This document shows, one piece after another, positions 53,536-62,105 of a stretch of DNA of 64,000 nt. The notes under the pieces were generated by a model. That model did not search any database, had not been told where the DNA came from, and saw only the letters and a list, made by a program, of their open reading frames with translations. This DNA comes from UBA2185 sp964564625 (GTDB taxonomy: Bacteria > Desulfobacterota > Syntrophia > Syntrophales > UBA2185). The stretch is taken from NCBI GenBank assembly GCA_964564625.1, contig CAZMBE010000001.1, positions 85,050-149,049 on the forward strand, written 5' to 3'. The translations under genes and the position numbers were made by a program. Within the stretch, counting starts at the first letter, position 1, and the number at the start of each line of letters is the position of its first letter.

Positions 53536-53573
53536 GCAAAAGGAAACAGTCGCATTATGGTAAGGATGATCTC

Positions 53574-54284
53574 ATGAAATTTATTCTTTCACTCATAACA
53601 GGCTTCACTGCAGCCCTCCTGCTGGTCGCAGCCATCGGCTATTTTGGCCTTCCCCATATATCAAAAGCCATAACGGCCGGCATCAGCACGGAGGTAAAAG
53701 CCATCGACGAGAGGTTACAGAAAGCCGAGACATTCATTAAACAAGAAGAAGAACTCCGTAACAAATCCCAATTGTCGAAAGATGCCAATTTCAGTCAGAT
53801 TGTTGATAAAATAAATGTAATGGCAACTCAATTAACAGCACTGGAAGAGGCCGTGAGAAAAAAAGAGTCTTTTTTTGCAGAAGAGATAGCGAAAGCCGAA
53901 GATAACAGTAGAAAAGCATCTGAAAAACTGAGGGATGAGCTGGCGGTTCTGACCAAGACTATAGAGAAGGAAGGAAAGGAAGTAGAGCGTCTCAATCAAA
54001 AGGTTGTCCTAGAAAGGAATATTCTTCTGGTGAGAAGTCACCTTCTCAAGGCACGGATGGAACTTTCCCTGAAGAATATTGACACGGCAAAAAAGGAACT
54101 GGATTTTGCATCGGATCTCTTTTTAAAGGCAGGGATCGATAAAATGCCTCCCTGGAAGGAATCTTTCGAAGACATTCAGGCCGGTTTCAGGAAAGCAAAG
54201 GGGGAAATCGATCTGAATCTGCCCGCAGCCATTCAGCGGATTGATGTGTTGTGGCACGATATGGATCGGCTCTCAAAATCATAA
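53574..54284 (+). CDS. Membrane-anchored coiled-coil protein, function unknown
   Basis: This 236-residue protein is not assigned to a family. An N-terminal hydrophobic helix (about residues 4-27) is followed by a Glu/Lys-rich heptad-like coiled coil (about 38-150). A helical C-terminal part (about 155-236) contains L-K-N-I-D-T-A-K-K-E-L and N-L-P-A-A-I-Q-R-I-D-V-L-W-H-D-M. The layout recalls HemX-like and other periplasmic scaffold proteins anchored in the inner membrane. It has its own strong promoter and stands before an LPP20-like gene with a separate one. Confidence 0.7.
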   Translation: MKFILSLITGFTAALLLVAAIGYFGLPHISKAITAGISTEVKAIDERLQKAETFIKQEEELRNKSQLSKDANFSQIVDKINVMATQLTALEEAVRKKESFFAEEIAKAEDNSRKASEKLRDELAVLTKTIEKEGKEVERLNQKVVLERNILLVRSHLLKARMELSLKNIDTAKKELDFASDLFLKAGIDKMPPWKESFEDIQAGFRKAKGEIDLNLPAAIQRIDVLWHDMDRLSKS

Positions 54285-54443
54285 TTCACACAATCAGACT
54301 CTGCAGTACTTTCGGAACGCATAGACAGACCTTTCAGCATGTTCTTCTTTCCTCGGAGAAATCAGATTCGATCAGGAGAGAATAATTCGATGCAGTCACG
54401 GGGAACAATCAGTGTATATGGCACATTTAAACGTCGAATTGTC

Positions 54444-54473
54444 TTGACATACAAAAACACATTTTCCTATAGT
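54444..54473 (+). promoter_or_regulatory. Sigma70-type promoter of the LPP20-like gene
   Basis: TTGACA (54444-54449), an 18-base spacer and TATAGT (54468-54473) lie 65 bases before the ATG, which has its own GGAGG site. Confidence 0.7.
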
Positions 54474-54537
54474 CCGCAATACCGTAAAGGAATCTTTATC
54501 AATATATCCCTTTTAACAAATTTTATGGAGGTAAATC

Positions 54538-55449
54538 ATGAAATCACAGGTTAAGATCGTCATCTCGCTCATCGTTGGTGTAATTTTTCTTTGTACGGGA
54601 ATCGGCTTTTGTCAGGAGGGCAGCGAAGACAAGGGAGGAAGTGCTGACTGGACAAAGGTCATAGAATCGAAGGTGTCCGAGAAGATCGGTGACAATGGAT
54701 TGGTTAATTTTGAAGAAGGTTACATAGAAGCCGTGGGTACGGGAGCGCCACCAGAACAATTTTACGGAAAACCTCAGGCACGACCTATGGCATTGCGGGC
54801 GGCTCAAGTTGACGCCTATAGAAATCTACTGGAAACTGTGCAAGGGGTTCAGATCGACTCGGCCACAACCGTAAAAGACTTTGTCGTGGAAAGCGACATA
54901 ATCAACACGAAGGTTTCGGGCCTTGTCAAAGGTGCGGCCATAGTGGACAAGGCATACCTCTCTGACGGGACAGTGGAGGTAACCGTGAGGATGGCCCTGT
55001 CAGGTCTCGCTAAGGCAGTCCTTCCCCAGACTATTGCTGATGATAAAAAAACGGATATGAAAGAACACAAGCCTGTACCATTCTCCAAAAAGTCGGCACC
55101 TAAGGATGAAGTATATACAGGACTGGTGATAGATGCCAGGGGCTTCCAGGCCCGTCCCGCCATATCTCCGAAAGTCTTTGACGAGAACGGCGCTGAGGTA
55201 TACGGAACCCTGATCGTGAAAAAGGAATACGCCATCCAGCAGGGAATCAGCGGTTATGCCCGTGATCTGACATCGGCTCAGAGCAATCCCAGAGTGACAG
55301 ACAACCCGATGACGGTCAAGGCCATCAGTGCGGAAGGTACGGGAAAGACAGATTTCAAGATCAGCAACGATGACGCAAAAAATATCAGAGCCGCAAAACA
55401 AAATTTGAGCTTTCTGCAGAAATGCCGTGTGATGATCGTCTTAGACTGA
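54538..55449 (+). CDS. Secreted LPP20-family-like protein
   Basis: This 303-residue protein has a signal peptide (about 1-25, ending near G-F-C-Q). The cysteine is not in a strong lipobox. The R-P-M-A-L-R-A-A-Q-V-D-A-Y-R-N-L-L-E-T-V-Q-G-V block at about 82-104 is the LPP20/FlgP-type signature, followed by S-G-L-V-K-G-A and V-E-V-T-V-R-M. The C-terminal half (T-G-L-V-I-D-A-R-G-F) is like other envelope proteins of the group. Function is unknown. Relatives act in flagellar or outer-membrane architecture. Confidence 0.72.
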   Translation: MKSQVKIVISLIVGVIFLCTGIGFCQEGSEDKGGSADWTKVIESKVSEKIGDNGLVNFEEGYIEAVGTGAPPEQFYGKPQARPMALRAAQVDAYRNLLETVQGVQIDSATTVKDFVVESDIINTKVSGLVKGAAIVDKAYLSDGTVEVTVRMALSGLAKAVLPQTIADDKKTDMKEHKPVPFSKKSAPKDEVYTGLVIDARGFQARPAISPKVFDENGAEVYGTLIVKKEYAIQQGISGYARDLTSAQSNPRVTDNPMTVKAISAEGTGKTDFKISNDDAKNIRAAKQNLSFLQKCRVMIVLD

Positions 55450-55464
55450 AAAGATAATTTCCAC

Positions 55465-55541
55465 TACTGTTGCCACCGATCACAATTCCTCTTCCGCAGT
55501 GAGAACTCATTCGGGAGGTCTTGAAATCGGTGGTAACAGTA
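55465..55541 (+). repeat. Long inverted repeat between the LPP20-like gene and uppP
   Basis: TACTGTTGCCACCGAT (55465-55480) pairs with ATCGGTGGTAACAGTA (55526-55541), a 16-bp stem with one G-U wobble and a 45-base loop. The loop holds a smaller TGAG-AA-CTCA hairpin. A T-run at 55555-55560 follows after about 13 bases. It may be a complex terminator or a structured leader of uppP. Confidence 0.6.
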
Positions 55542-55592
55542 TCTTTCTGCCGTATTTTTTCCACTAGTCCCCCGAATTTTTAAGAACTAATA

Positions 55593-56366
55593 ATGGATTT
55601 ATTCACCACTGTAATACTGGGCATCGTCGAAGGCATCTCTGAGTTTCTGCCCATTTCATCAACAGGGCACATGATTCTTGCCTCCCACCTTATGGGTCTC
55701 ACACACACCGACTTTCTGAAGAGCTTTGAGATTGCCATTCAGGTGGGAGCGATTGCTTCGGTAATTTTTTTGTACTGGCGGATGCTGGTGGTGGATATTG
55801 AAGTCATCAAGCGGATTATCGTGGCCTTTATCCCTACAGGTGTCCTGGGTTTAATTTTTTACAAGCCTGTCAAATATTATCTGCTTGGTTCAGAAACGGT
55901 AGTACTCTGGTCTCTCCTGCTTGGCGGTATCTTTCTTGTAGTGTTCGAATTGTGGTACAAAGAAAAGGAAGGTGCAACCAGTGAAATAAGAGATCTATCC
56001 TACAAATACGCGGTCATTATCGGTCTCTTTCAGTCCATTGCCATGATCCCGGGAGTATCCCGTTCGGCATCCACCATTGTCGGAGGGCTAATTCTTGGTA
56101 TGAAAAGAAAAACCATCGTGGAATTTTCCTTCCTGCTGGCTGTTCCCACAATGCTCGCGGCCACGGTGTATGACCTCACTAAAACGGGCGCACAAATGTC
56201 ACTGCCGCAAATGCAATACCTTGCCGTGGGATTCGTTACCGCCTTTATTGTTGCCCTTTTAAGCATCAAATTTCTTCTCCGCTTCATCCAGACACACACC
56301 TTTATCCCATTCGGCATCTACCGCATCGCATTTGTAATTGTATGGTTTCTACTTTTGAAAATCTGA
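55593..56366 (+). CDS. uppP: Undecaprenyl-diphosphatase UppP/BacA
   Basis: This 257-residue polytopic membrane enzyme recycles the undecaprenyl carrier for cell-wall synthesis. The catalytic motifs are intact: E-G-I-S-E-F-L-P-I-S-S-T-G-H at 13-26, and P-G-V-S-R-S-A-S-T at 153-161 with R157. The length is typical (250-280). Overproduction of homologues gives bacitracin resistance. Confidence 0.95.
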   Translation: MDLFTTVILGIVEGISEFLPISSTGHMILASHLMGLTHTDFLKSFEIAIQVGAIASVIFLYWRMLVVDIEVIKRIIVAFIPTGVLGLIFYKPVKYYLLGSETVVLWSLLLGGIFLVVFELWYKEKEGATSEIRDLSYKYAVIIGLFQSIAMIPGVSRSASTIVGGLILGMKRKTIVEFSFLLAVPTMLAATVYDLTKTGAQMSLPQMQYLAVGFVTAFIVALLSIKFLLRFIQTHTFIPFGIYRIAFVIVWFLLLKI

Positions 56367-56627
56367 TCTGGCTTTCGTCCCGGGAAGTAAAGCCCGTGCA
56401 TAAAGTTTCAATACCCTCTCCGGTCACCTGCGTGAAAGGGGCTTCCTCAACTGCCGGAATACGTACTTTTCAAAATTGTTAGCAGTTGTCACATTACTAC
56501 TGACTTCAGTCTGTCACAAATCCAGTACATCAAAATGGTTGATAGAGGGTTCACGTAACACTATGTCGAGCACGGGATTCCTCTCAAACACCTTATTCAT
56601 AAAGAACGGGTTACAGTCTCTTTATAA

Positions 56628-56656
56628 TTGACATACACGCATTTACCCTATACGAT
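56628..56656 (+). promoter_or_regulatory. Sigma70-type promoter placed for a leaderless transcript
   Basis: TTGACA (56628-56633), a 17-base spacer and TACGAT (56651-56656) lie directly before the amidohydrolase ATG at 56665. The expected transcription start is within 1-3 bases of the start codon. The remaining gap 56367-56627 shows nothing else. Confidence 0.6.
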
Positions 56657-56664
56657 TCTATACC

Positions 56665-57516
56665 ATGCTAATCATTGATTCACATATCCATTACTCCATG
56701 ATAGCCAGTTTCCGGGAAGCGGCCGAGGAGGAATCAGGATGTGATTATTCATTCAATGGCCTTCAGGAAGAATTGGCCCGCAATAATATCCACGCGGCTA
56801 TCGGAATGGGACTTCAGGAAACCTCCCCTTTTGGATTTCCCGATTCGGCTTCTCCAAACCCCATGGGACTGGACATGTCTGACAGATGGCCCGAACAACT
56901 CTATTTCTGCCCTGGGATTAATCCTCACAACCTTTCAGATAACGCTCTTCGACGAATCGAAGAAACACTTCAACACCCCAGAACCGTGGGCATCAAGCTG
57001 TATCCCGGTTACTATCATTTTTCCGTCAACAATCCCGTCTATGGGCCGGTCTACGAACTCGCTGCTCTATACAAAATTCCCGTGGTTATTCATAGTGGTG
57101 ATACCTTCTCCGAGCGAGGGCTCCTTAAATATTCACATCCCCTGGACATTGATGAACTGGCTGTGAATCACCGTGAAAACATTTATGTCGTTGCGCATAT
57201 GGGAGACCCCTGGGTAAGGGAGACGGCAGAAATCGTGCGTAAAAATCCGAACGTGTATGCCGATATTTCCGGGCTTCTTGTTGGAGGCACGCGTTACTTT
57301 GAGGAAATGGGGCGTGAACCGCTGGTTCTGAATGAATTTCGCCATGCTCTCGAATATGCCGCACGCTGGGATAACATCCTCTTCGGCACTGATTGGCCAC
57401 TGGCGCCCATGGATGCGTATCGTGAATTTGTAAAAAGACTCATCCCCGAAAAACATTTGGAACGTGTGTTAGGGAAAAATACATTGAATATATTTACCAG
57501 AATATCGAATAAATAA
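56665..57516 (+). CDS. Amidohydrolase-2 family metal-dependent hydrolase (TIM barrel)
   Basis: This 283-residue cytosolic protein has a metal centre suggested by D-S-H-I-H (H7, H9), a His in V-I-H-S-G-D-T, a His in V-V-A-H-M-G-D-P-W and an Asp in F-G-T-D-W-P-L. This is the pattern of the ACMSD-like amidohydrolases. Substrate cannot be read from sequence. The start is fixed by the metal motif only six residues in, and no ribosome-binding site precedes it. It is 21 bases before the transglycosylase gene. Confidence 0.82.
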   Translation: MLIIDSHIHYSMIASFREAAEEESGCDYSFNGLQEELARNNIHAAIGMGLQETSPFGFPDSASPNPMGLDMSDRWPEQLYFCPGINPHNLSDNALRRIEETLQHPRTVGIKLYPGYYHFSVNNPVYGPVYELAALYKIPVVIHSGDTFSERGLLKYSHPLDIDELAVNHRENIYVVAHMGDPWVRETAEIVRKNPNVYADISGLLVGGTRYFEEMGREPLVLNEFRHALEYAARWDNILFGTDWPLAPMDAYREFVKRLIPEKHLERVLGKNTLNIFTRISNK

Positions 57517-57537
57517 ATTGATGGAATGAGGTTTCAT

Positions 57538-58437
57538 ATGGCCTGTCATGTATACTTCAGGATTCTCCTGTTGATGTTCCCTCTGGCGCTGCTTTTTTTC
57601 TCGACACCTGTATTCGCAGACTGGACGCCTCTCATTGAACGCCTTGTCACCGATAAATTTGATGAGCAGACAATTAAAAACCTCTTTGCCCAACCCGGGG
57701 TAAAATTTGATCCCGACATAATGTCCAGCAAACTGAGAGAGCTCATCCACAATCGTTCCAAAAGACCCGATGCCCTATATGCCCATAAGATAAGGACCGC
57801 ATACGCCCGCTTCTTAACACAAGAAGCTATCGCAGAGGCTCATTCCTACGCGCAAAGGAATAGTGCGTCATTGGAGAAAATAGAGAAGGATTACTGCGTT
57901 TCCAAAGAGATTGTCGTAGCAATCATGCTTGTGGAAACGGACCTTGGTCAGAATCTTGGTACACGTGGCGCCTTCAATACCCTGGCGAGCATGGCGTTGA
58001 GTTCTGATCTGGAAATTATCCTCCCCCATCTTGCCCCCAATCTTGTAAGCGAGAAAAACGAAGCGTTCGCAAGGAAGCGCTGCCGCCAAAAAGCAGACTG
58101 GGCGTATACGGAACTCAAAGCCCTAATCACATACGCATCGGAAGTAGGTATCAACCCCCTCAGTATCCCCGGGTCACTCTATGGCGCAATCGGGCTCTGC
58201 CAGTTTATGCCCTCTCAGATCTCTACCTATGGTGTTGATGCAGATGAAGACGGACGAATCAACCTCTTTTCCAAACGAGACGCCCTTTATAGTGTGGCTA
58301 ATTACCTGCGGGCGCATGGCTGGAAATGTGGCATGAGTTCGAAAAGGAAATCCAGGGTAATTCGTGCGTATAATAACAGCAAAATCTATGCGAATACCAT
58401 CCTTGGTGTAGCCGAAAGGCTGAAGCGGAAGGGGTAG
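57538..58437 (+). CDS. Lytic murein transglycosylase B-like (SLT/MltB family)
   Basis: This exported protein of about 299 residues has a signal peptide (L-L-L-M-F-P-L-A-L-L-F-F, cleavage near V-F-A-D). The catalytic Glu is in A-I-M-L-V-E-T-D-L-G, with L-G-T-R-G-A-F-N-T-L-A after it, as in MltB. G-A-I-G-L-C-Q-F-M-P-S and the D-A-D-E-D-G-R loop also match MltB. It cleaves peptidoglycan with 1,6-anhydro ends. The ATG at 57538 has GAGG 6 bases upstream. A second ATG at 57526 would add four residues. Confidence 0.88.
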   Translation: MACHVYFRILLLMFPLALLFFSTPVFADWTPLIERLVTDKFDEQTIKNLFAQPGVKFDPDIMSSKLRELIHNRSKRPDALYAHKIRTAYARFLTQEAIAEAHSYAQRNSASLEKIEKDYCVSKEIVVAIMLVETDLGQNLGTRGAFNTLASMALSSDLEIILPHLAPNLVSEKNEAFARKRCRQKADWAYTELKALITYASEVGINPLSIPGSLYGAIGLCQFMPSQISTYGVDADEDGRINLFSKRDALYSVANYLRAHGWKCGMSSKRKSRVIRAYNNSKIYANTILGVAERLKRKG

Positions 58438-58570
58438 AATTGTTGCGTTAGGCTTAGAACCTATAGCTTTGGAGCTCTGTCCATTTGTTCGGCAGGATCT
58501 ATGAAGGCACTATCGCTTTGCAAGAAGACTTTTATTACGTGATGCACCTCCGCCTACGGCTACTTTATCA

Positions 58571-58599
58571 TTGACATATAGGAGGAACTTTCTTATGGT
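58571..58599 (+). promoter_or_regulatory. Sigma70-type promoter of the DUF4412 gene
   Basis: TTGACA (58571-58576), a 17-base spacer and TATGGT (58594-58599) lie about 45 bases before the ATG. Confidence 0.6.
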
Positions 58600-58645
58600 T
58601 CCTCAGTATGATAACTTTTCGACCACATGAAACGGAGGGTGAACC

Positions 58646-59275
58646 ATGAAAAGAGTATTGATCGCTGTACTGGCAATTTTTGTTGCTCTTACTGTTTTTG
58701 GTTGCAGCAAGGGCAAGGAGGAAGGGAAAGCGGCACAGGAAAAAGCCGTGAAAGCGGCTGTGGCTAAGGAACTTTCGGCGACGATTGTGAGCACATCTGC
58801 GGGCAAGACTTCAACTATGAAGGTGTATATGAAACCGGATAAATTTCGGACTGATGTTGAAGCCGCGGGGTCGTCCACTATCGTGAGGAAGGATCTCAAC
58901 AAAGTCTGGATGATAATGATACCGCAAAAAACCTTTATGGAAATGGAGGGGGTGAAGGACGACCAGATAAAGGCGGCAGAAGAAAAAGTAAAGGGAGAGG
59001 TGAGCAGGAAGGCAGTCGGCAGCGAAACCATCGATGGTCATCCCTCAACGAAATATGAAGTGACCGCCAAGGTTGACGACAAAACCATGCAGATGTATCA
59101 GTGGTGGGCGACGGATATAAACTTTCCTGTAAAGACGGCAGCAATTGATGGAAGCTGGGTCATGGAGTACAGGGATATAAAGCTTGGCAGCCAGCCGGAC
59201 AGTCTTTTCGAAGTTCCCGCAGGATATAAAAAGATGACGATCCCTGGAATGCCGCCAGGTGTTGGCAGAAAATAA
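58646..59275 (+). CDS. DUF4412-type periplasmic lipoprotein
   Basis: This 209-residue protein has a lipoprotein signal ending L-T-V-F-G-C (Cys20), so it is probably lipid-anchored. A Lys/Ala-rich linker (about 21-42) leads to a LolA-like beta-domain with M-K-V-Y-M-K-P-D-K-F-R and K-V-W-M-I-M-I-P-Q-K-T-F-M-E-M. D-G-H-P-S-T-K-Y-E-V follows, matching DUF4412. Function is unknown. A GGAGGG site precedes the ATG. An intrinsic terminator lies 28 bases after the stop. Confidence 0.8.
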   Translation: MKRVLIAVLAIFVALTVFGCSKGKEEGKAAQEKAVKAAVAKELSATIVSTSAGKTSTMKVYMKPDKFRTDVEAAGSSTIVRKDLNKVWMIMIPQKTFMEMEGVKDDQIKAAEEKVKGEVSRKAVGSETIDGHPSTKYEVTAKVDDKTMQMYQWWATDINFPVKTAAIDGSWVMEYRDIKLGSQPDSLFEVPAGYKKMTIPGMPPGVGRK

Positions 59276-59302
59276 TAGGCCTTGAGGTGAAAACCTGATG
59301 AA

Positions 59303-59335
59303 AAATTAAAGGGGTCACATCGACCCCTTTAATTT
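59303..59335. terminator. Strong bidirectional Rho-independent terminator
   Basis: AAATTAAAGGGGTC (59303-59316) and GACCCCTTTAATTT (59322-59335) form a perfect 14-bp stem with a 5-base loop. A/T runs on both sides serve the DUF4412 gene on the plus strand and the aldolase gene on the minus strand. Confidence 0.9.
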
Positions 59336-59463
59336 TATCTTTCACAGTTTATAGCACCTTGACGCAGGCATTCCCGGTATGGAATGCAATTGCACGGATT
59401 GGTCCTCAATCAATACGAGATAGTAATTGAATACCTGCCTTTGGTGAACTTCCTCATGGCCCG

Positions 59464-60864
59464 TTACACCCTCAGGGCATCAGGCACTTTTGACGGAACA
59501 TCAACCGGTTTAATATATTTTGCAACAACAGAAGTGTTATGTATAACGTTCAATTTTCCAAACAGGAAGGAGAACTGTTTTTCAAGCTCCTCGCTGATGG
59601 CTTTTAACGCCTCTTGCGGTAGATGCCAAAGTTCTTTTTTGAAGGGACCGAAGCCTTTCTTCCTGGTCTTGTAGATAAACTGTTCCTCTGTATCCGTATC
59701 CTTCTTTTCGCCTATCAGGTCCTTTTTTATGTACTGATATATCTGATCTCTTAGTGCCGATGGCAGATGTGTGCTGTCATAAATTATATTCTGAAATCCT
59801 GTGGCGAGGTGGATTTCCGCAGTGCCGGTTTTCGGAAATCTATCAAAAGCCTCATTGGGAAGCGTAGAAGCCCCGTGTTGAACAGCGCCAGAAAGGCCAA
59901 ATTCGGCTTTCGCCACGGCGGAGAGTTTTTCCAGGGTATCGAAGTCCAGCTTGACCTTCGCGATGCTTCCGTCAGGCAGGGGAACACCGCCATGGGTGGT
60001 CCCCGTCTGCACACTGATCTTGCTAATGCCTTTCATATCTGCGCCACCCTTTTTTAGATCTTCTAAATAACCGACCATAAAGGCACGCAATTCTTCCACG
60101 GTACTGTTTTTCCCCCCTACCTCTCCTATTTCTCCACCGATAGAAATCGTCATACCGGCCGGCTCAAGATCCCGGATCATGATACTCAGCTCCGCGGCGA
60201 GGCTGTAATTTGTTTTCTGCTGTTCCACCGTCGTTGGTTTTGATAAATCCACCAGGGTGGAAGTGTCAATGTCAATATTGTAAAACCCCGCCTCTATGGC
60301 CTCCCATATCAGGTCTTTTACTTTTTGAACCTCTTTATTCGGATCGGACGCGAACTTTTTCGCATTTACCTGGAAATGGTCACCCTGCAGGAAGAGAGGC
60401 CCTCTGAACCCGACTTTAATCGCCGCTGCCGTCACCGCGCTGGTGTACTCATCAGGACGCTGAAGGGTATAGTCAATTTCCGAACGGGCGATTTCAAAGA
60501 TCACGGGGCCAACGTCGTCCTTCATGATGGCACGGAATACCGCCTGGGCAACATCATAGGTGAGAGCCCGGATATTGATGGCAGGCACGGTAAAGCCCGT
60601 TGCTTCTTTACGACCCATAGCCTCATAGAGGGGCTGAATGGATGTGGAAAAGATACCCAAAGCCTCCCCGGACCTGCGAATTAGCCACCTGGCTGCCTTC
60701 CTTGCCTCCTCTTGAGGACTGAATACAGCTGTAAAAATCAGGTCATCAATAAGAAAAATCTTGAGTTTTTCACTATCCAGAACCTTTACGCCACCGTCTG
60801 AAACTGTTAGAATCCCTGCCAACGCTTTTTTCAATTGATCCGTGCTCTCGTGTGTCGTCGCCAT
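59464..60864 (-). CDS. fba: Long-form class II fructose-bisphosphate aldolase-like enzyme
   Basis: This 466-residue zinc aldolase superfamily protein has the presumed zinc ligands H163 (in Q-G-D-H), H291 (T-G-T-T-H-G-G) and H330 (V-Q-H-G-A-S), with the catalytic Asp at D162. It is about 110-150 residues longer than common class II aldolases. It has an N-terminal helical extension of about 90 residues and a C-terminal extension. It pairs with the FBPase gene 15 bases upstream, so fructose-1,6-bisphosphate is the likely substrate. A tagatose-type substrate cannot be excluded. Confidence 0.82.
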   Translation of the reverse strand: MATTHESTDQLKKALAGILTVSDGGVKVLDSEKLKIFLIDDLIFTAVFSPQEEARKAARWLIRRSGEALGIFSTSIQPLYEAMGRKEATGFTVPAINIRALTYDVAQAVFRAIMKDDVGPVIFEIARSEIDYTLQRPDEYTSAVTAAAIKVGFRGPLFLQGDHFQVNAKKFASDPNKEVQKVKDLIWEAIEAGFYNIDIDTSTLVDLSKPTTVEQQKTNYSLAAELSIMIRDLEPAGMTISIGGEIGEVGGKNSTVEELRAFMVGYLEDLKKGGADMKGISKISVQTGTTHGGVPLPDGSIAKVKLDFDTLEKLSAVAKAEFGLSGAVQHGASTLPNEAFDRFPKTGTAEIHLATGFQNIIYDSTHLPSALRDQIYQYIKKDLIGEKKDTDTEEQFIYKTRKKGFGPFKKELWHLPQEALKAISEELEKQFSFLFGKLNVIHNTSVVAKYIKPVDVPSKVPDALRV

Positions 60865-60879
60865 AGATTCGCCTCCCTG

Positions 60880-61821
60880 TTAGCCTGCGGTGAGAAATTC
60901 CTTCGCCTTTTCCACCTCAAAGCGGCTCCCGATATAGACCGGGCAACGCTGATTAAGGTTTTCCACGTTGATAGAGAGGATATCCTGCTTGCCGTCTGTT
61001 GCCAGACCACCGGCCTGTTCAATGATGAATGCCATGGGTTGAAGCTCAAACAGGAGCCGCAACTTACCCTTGGGACTTTTCTTGAGCGCCGGGTAGGTAA
61101 AAATCCCCCCTCGTTTAATCAGCACCTGGTTGAAATCCGGCACAAATCCTCCACTGTAACGGAGCTTGTAGCCTTCCTTCTCCAGATATTCTACAAATTT
61201 CATATGTCCCGGAGTCCATTCCGATCTCAATCCTCCAAGGCTGTAAATGTCCCCCCGTTCTTTTAATCGTATAGTATCCTCGGAAAGGACATACTCCCCT
61301 TCTCTGTTCAGCACAAATTCATGCGTTCCTTTGCCGGCAGCATAGACCATCGTTATCAGGGGACCATACATAATGTACATCGCGGCCACAAGCGTTCTTC
61401 TCCCCTCGGCCAGAATCGGCTCTTTATGAATGCCGATTATTGTTCCTATGGCCAGATTGGTATCCACTAAAGAAGAGCCGTCCAAAGGATCTGCCGTGAT
61501 GAAATATTTTTCCTCCCCCCGGCCGATCCGCATTACGGCATCCTGTTCTTCCGAGGCATAATCCCGGACAAATCCAGAATCCTGGAGGTGGTTCTTGAGA
61601 ATCTCGTCGGCGCTTCTATCCAGCGTCAGCTGCTCTTCACCGTAAATGTTTTTAAATCCTGCCAGTTTCCGATTTGATTCATGAATTTTGGCAGAGATAT
61701 ATTTTCCCATCACGGCAATCTGCCAGATGAGCCTGCGCAGTTCTATCTCTACGCCAGCCATCCACATATGCCGACGAAGATCGATAGCAAATTTTGTATA
61801 ATCAGATATGCCTTCCGCCAT
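60880..61821 (-). CDS. fbp: Fructose-1,6-bisphosphatase class I
   Basis: This 313-residue gluconeogenic enzyme has the metal motif D-P-L-D-G-S-S at 111-117, a preceding S-E-E-Q-D-A acid pair, and the late sugar-binding K-L-R-Y-S-G-G and Q-A-G-G. The length is somewhat short for the class (about 330). The start is ATG. Together with the aldolase it would turn triose phosphates into fructose-6-phosphate. Confidence 0.93.
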   Translation of the reverse strand: MAEGISDYTKFAIDLRRHMWMAGVEIELRRLIWQIAVMGKYISAKIHESNRKLAGFKNIYGEEQLTLDRSADEILKNHLQDSGFVRDYASEEQDAVMRIGRGEEKYFITADPLDGSSLVDTNLAIGTIIGIHKEPILAEGRRTLVAAMYIMYGPLITMVYAAGKGTHEFVLNREGEYVLSEDTIRLKERGDIYSLGGLRSEWTPGHMKFVEYLEKEGYKLRYSGGFVPDFNQVLIKRGGIFTYPALKKSPKGKLRLLFELQPMAFIIEQAGGLATDGKQDILSINVENLNQRCPVYIGSRFEVEKAKEFLTAG

Positions 61822-61850
61822 AATAGCCCATCCTTATAATATTTTTACTT

Positions 61851-61879
61851 TTTGTAACAATAAATAATCATTTTGACAA
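61851..61879 (-). promoter_or_regulatory. Probable promoter of fbp-fba
   Basis: TTGTCA (61879-61874), a 17-base spacer and TACAAA (61856-61851) lie 30 bases before the fbp ATG. The rest of 61822-62105, the divergent gap to the HD gene, shows no second clear promoter. Confidence 0.5.
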
Positions 61880-62105
61880 GGATATTTTTGTTTCAGCCAA
61901 CACATAATTGAAGATGAAACAAATTGTAACTGTCGCAGGGATGTGTTAGTAATTTAGCCTCTGCAAACTTTTCACCGGAATATTGTTGAGTAATATGTAC
62001 CCCGGGTTAAACACCCAACTATTGAGTATTATTAAGTATTTTTGTAATTGGGAGATGCGCGGTGACAAGGAATCTTGAACTATTACGAGGAGATAGTGTG
62101 TAACC

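Noticed and set aside
54339..54554. 71-codon plus-strand frame before the LPP20-like gene
   Set aside because: It runs through the promoter of that gene and overlaps its start in another phase.
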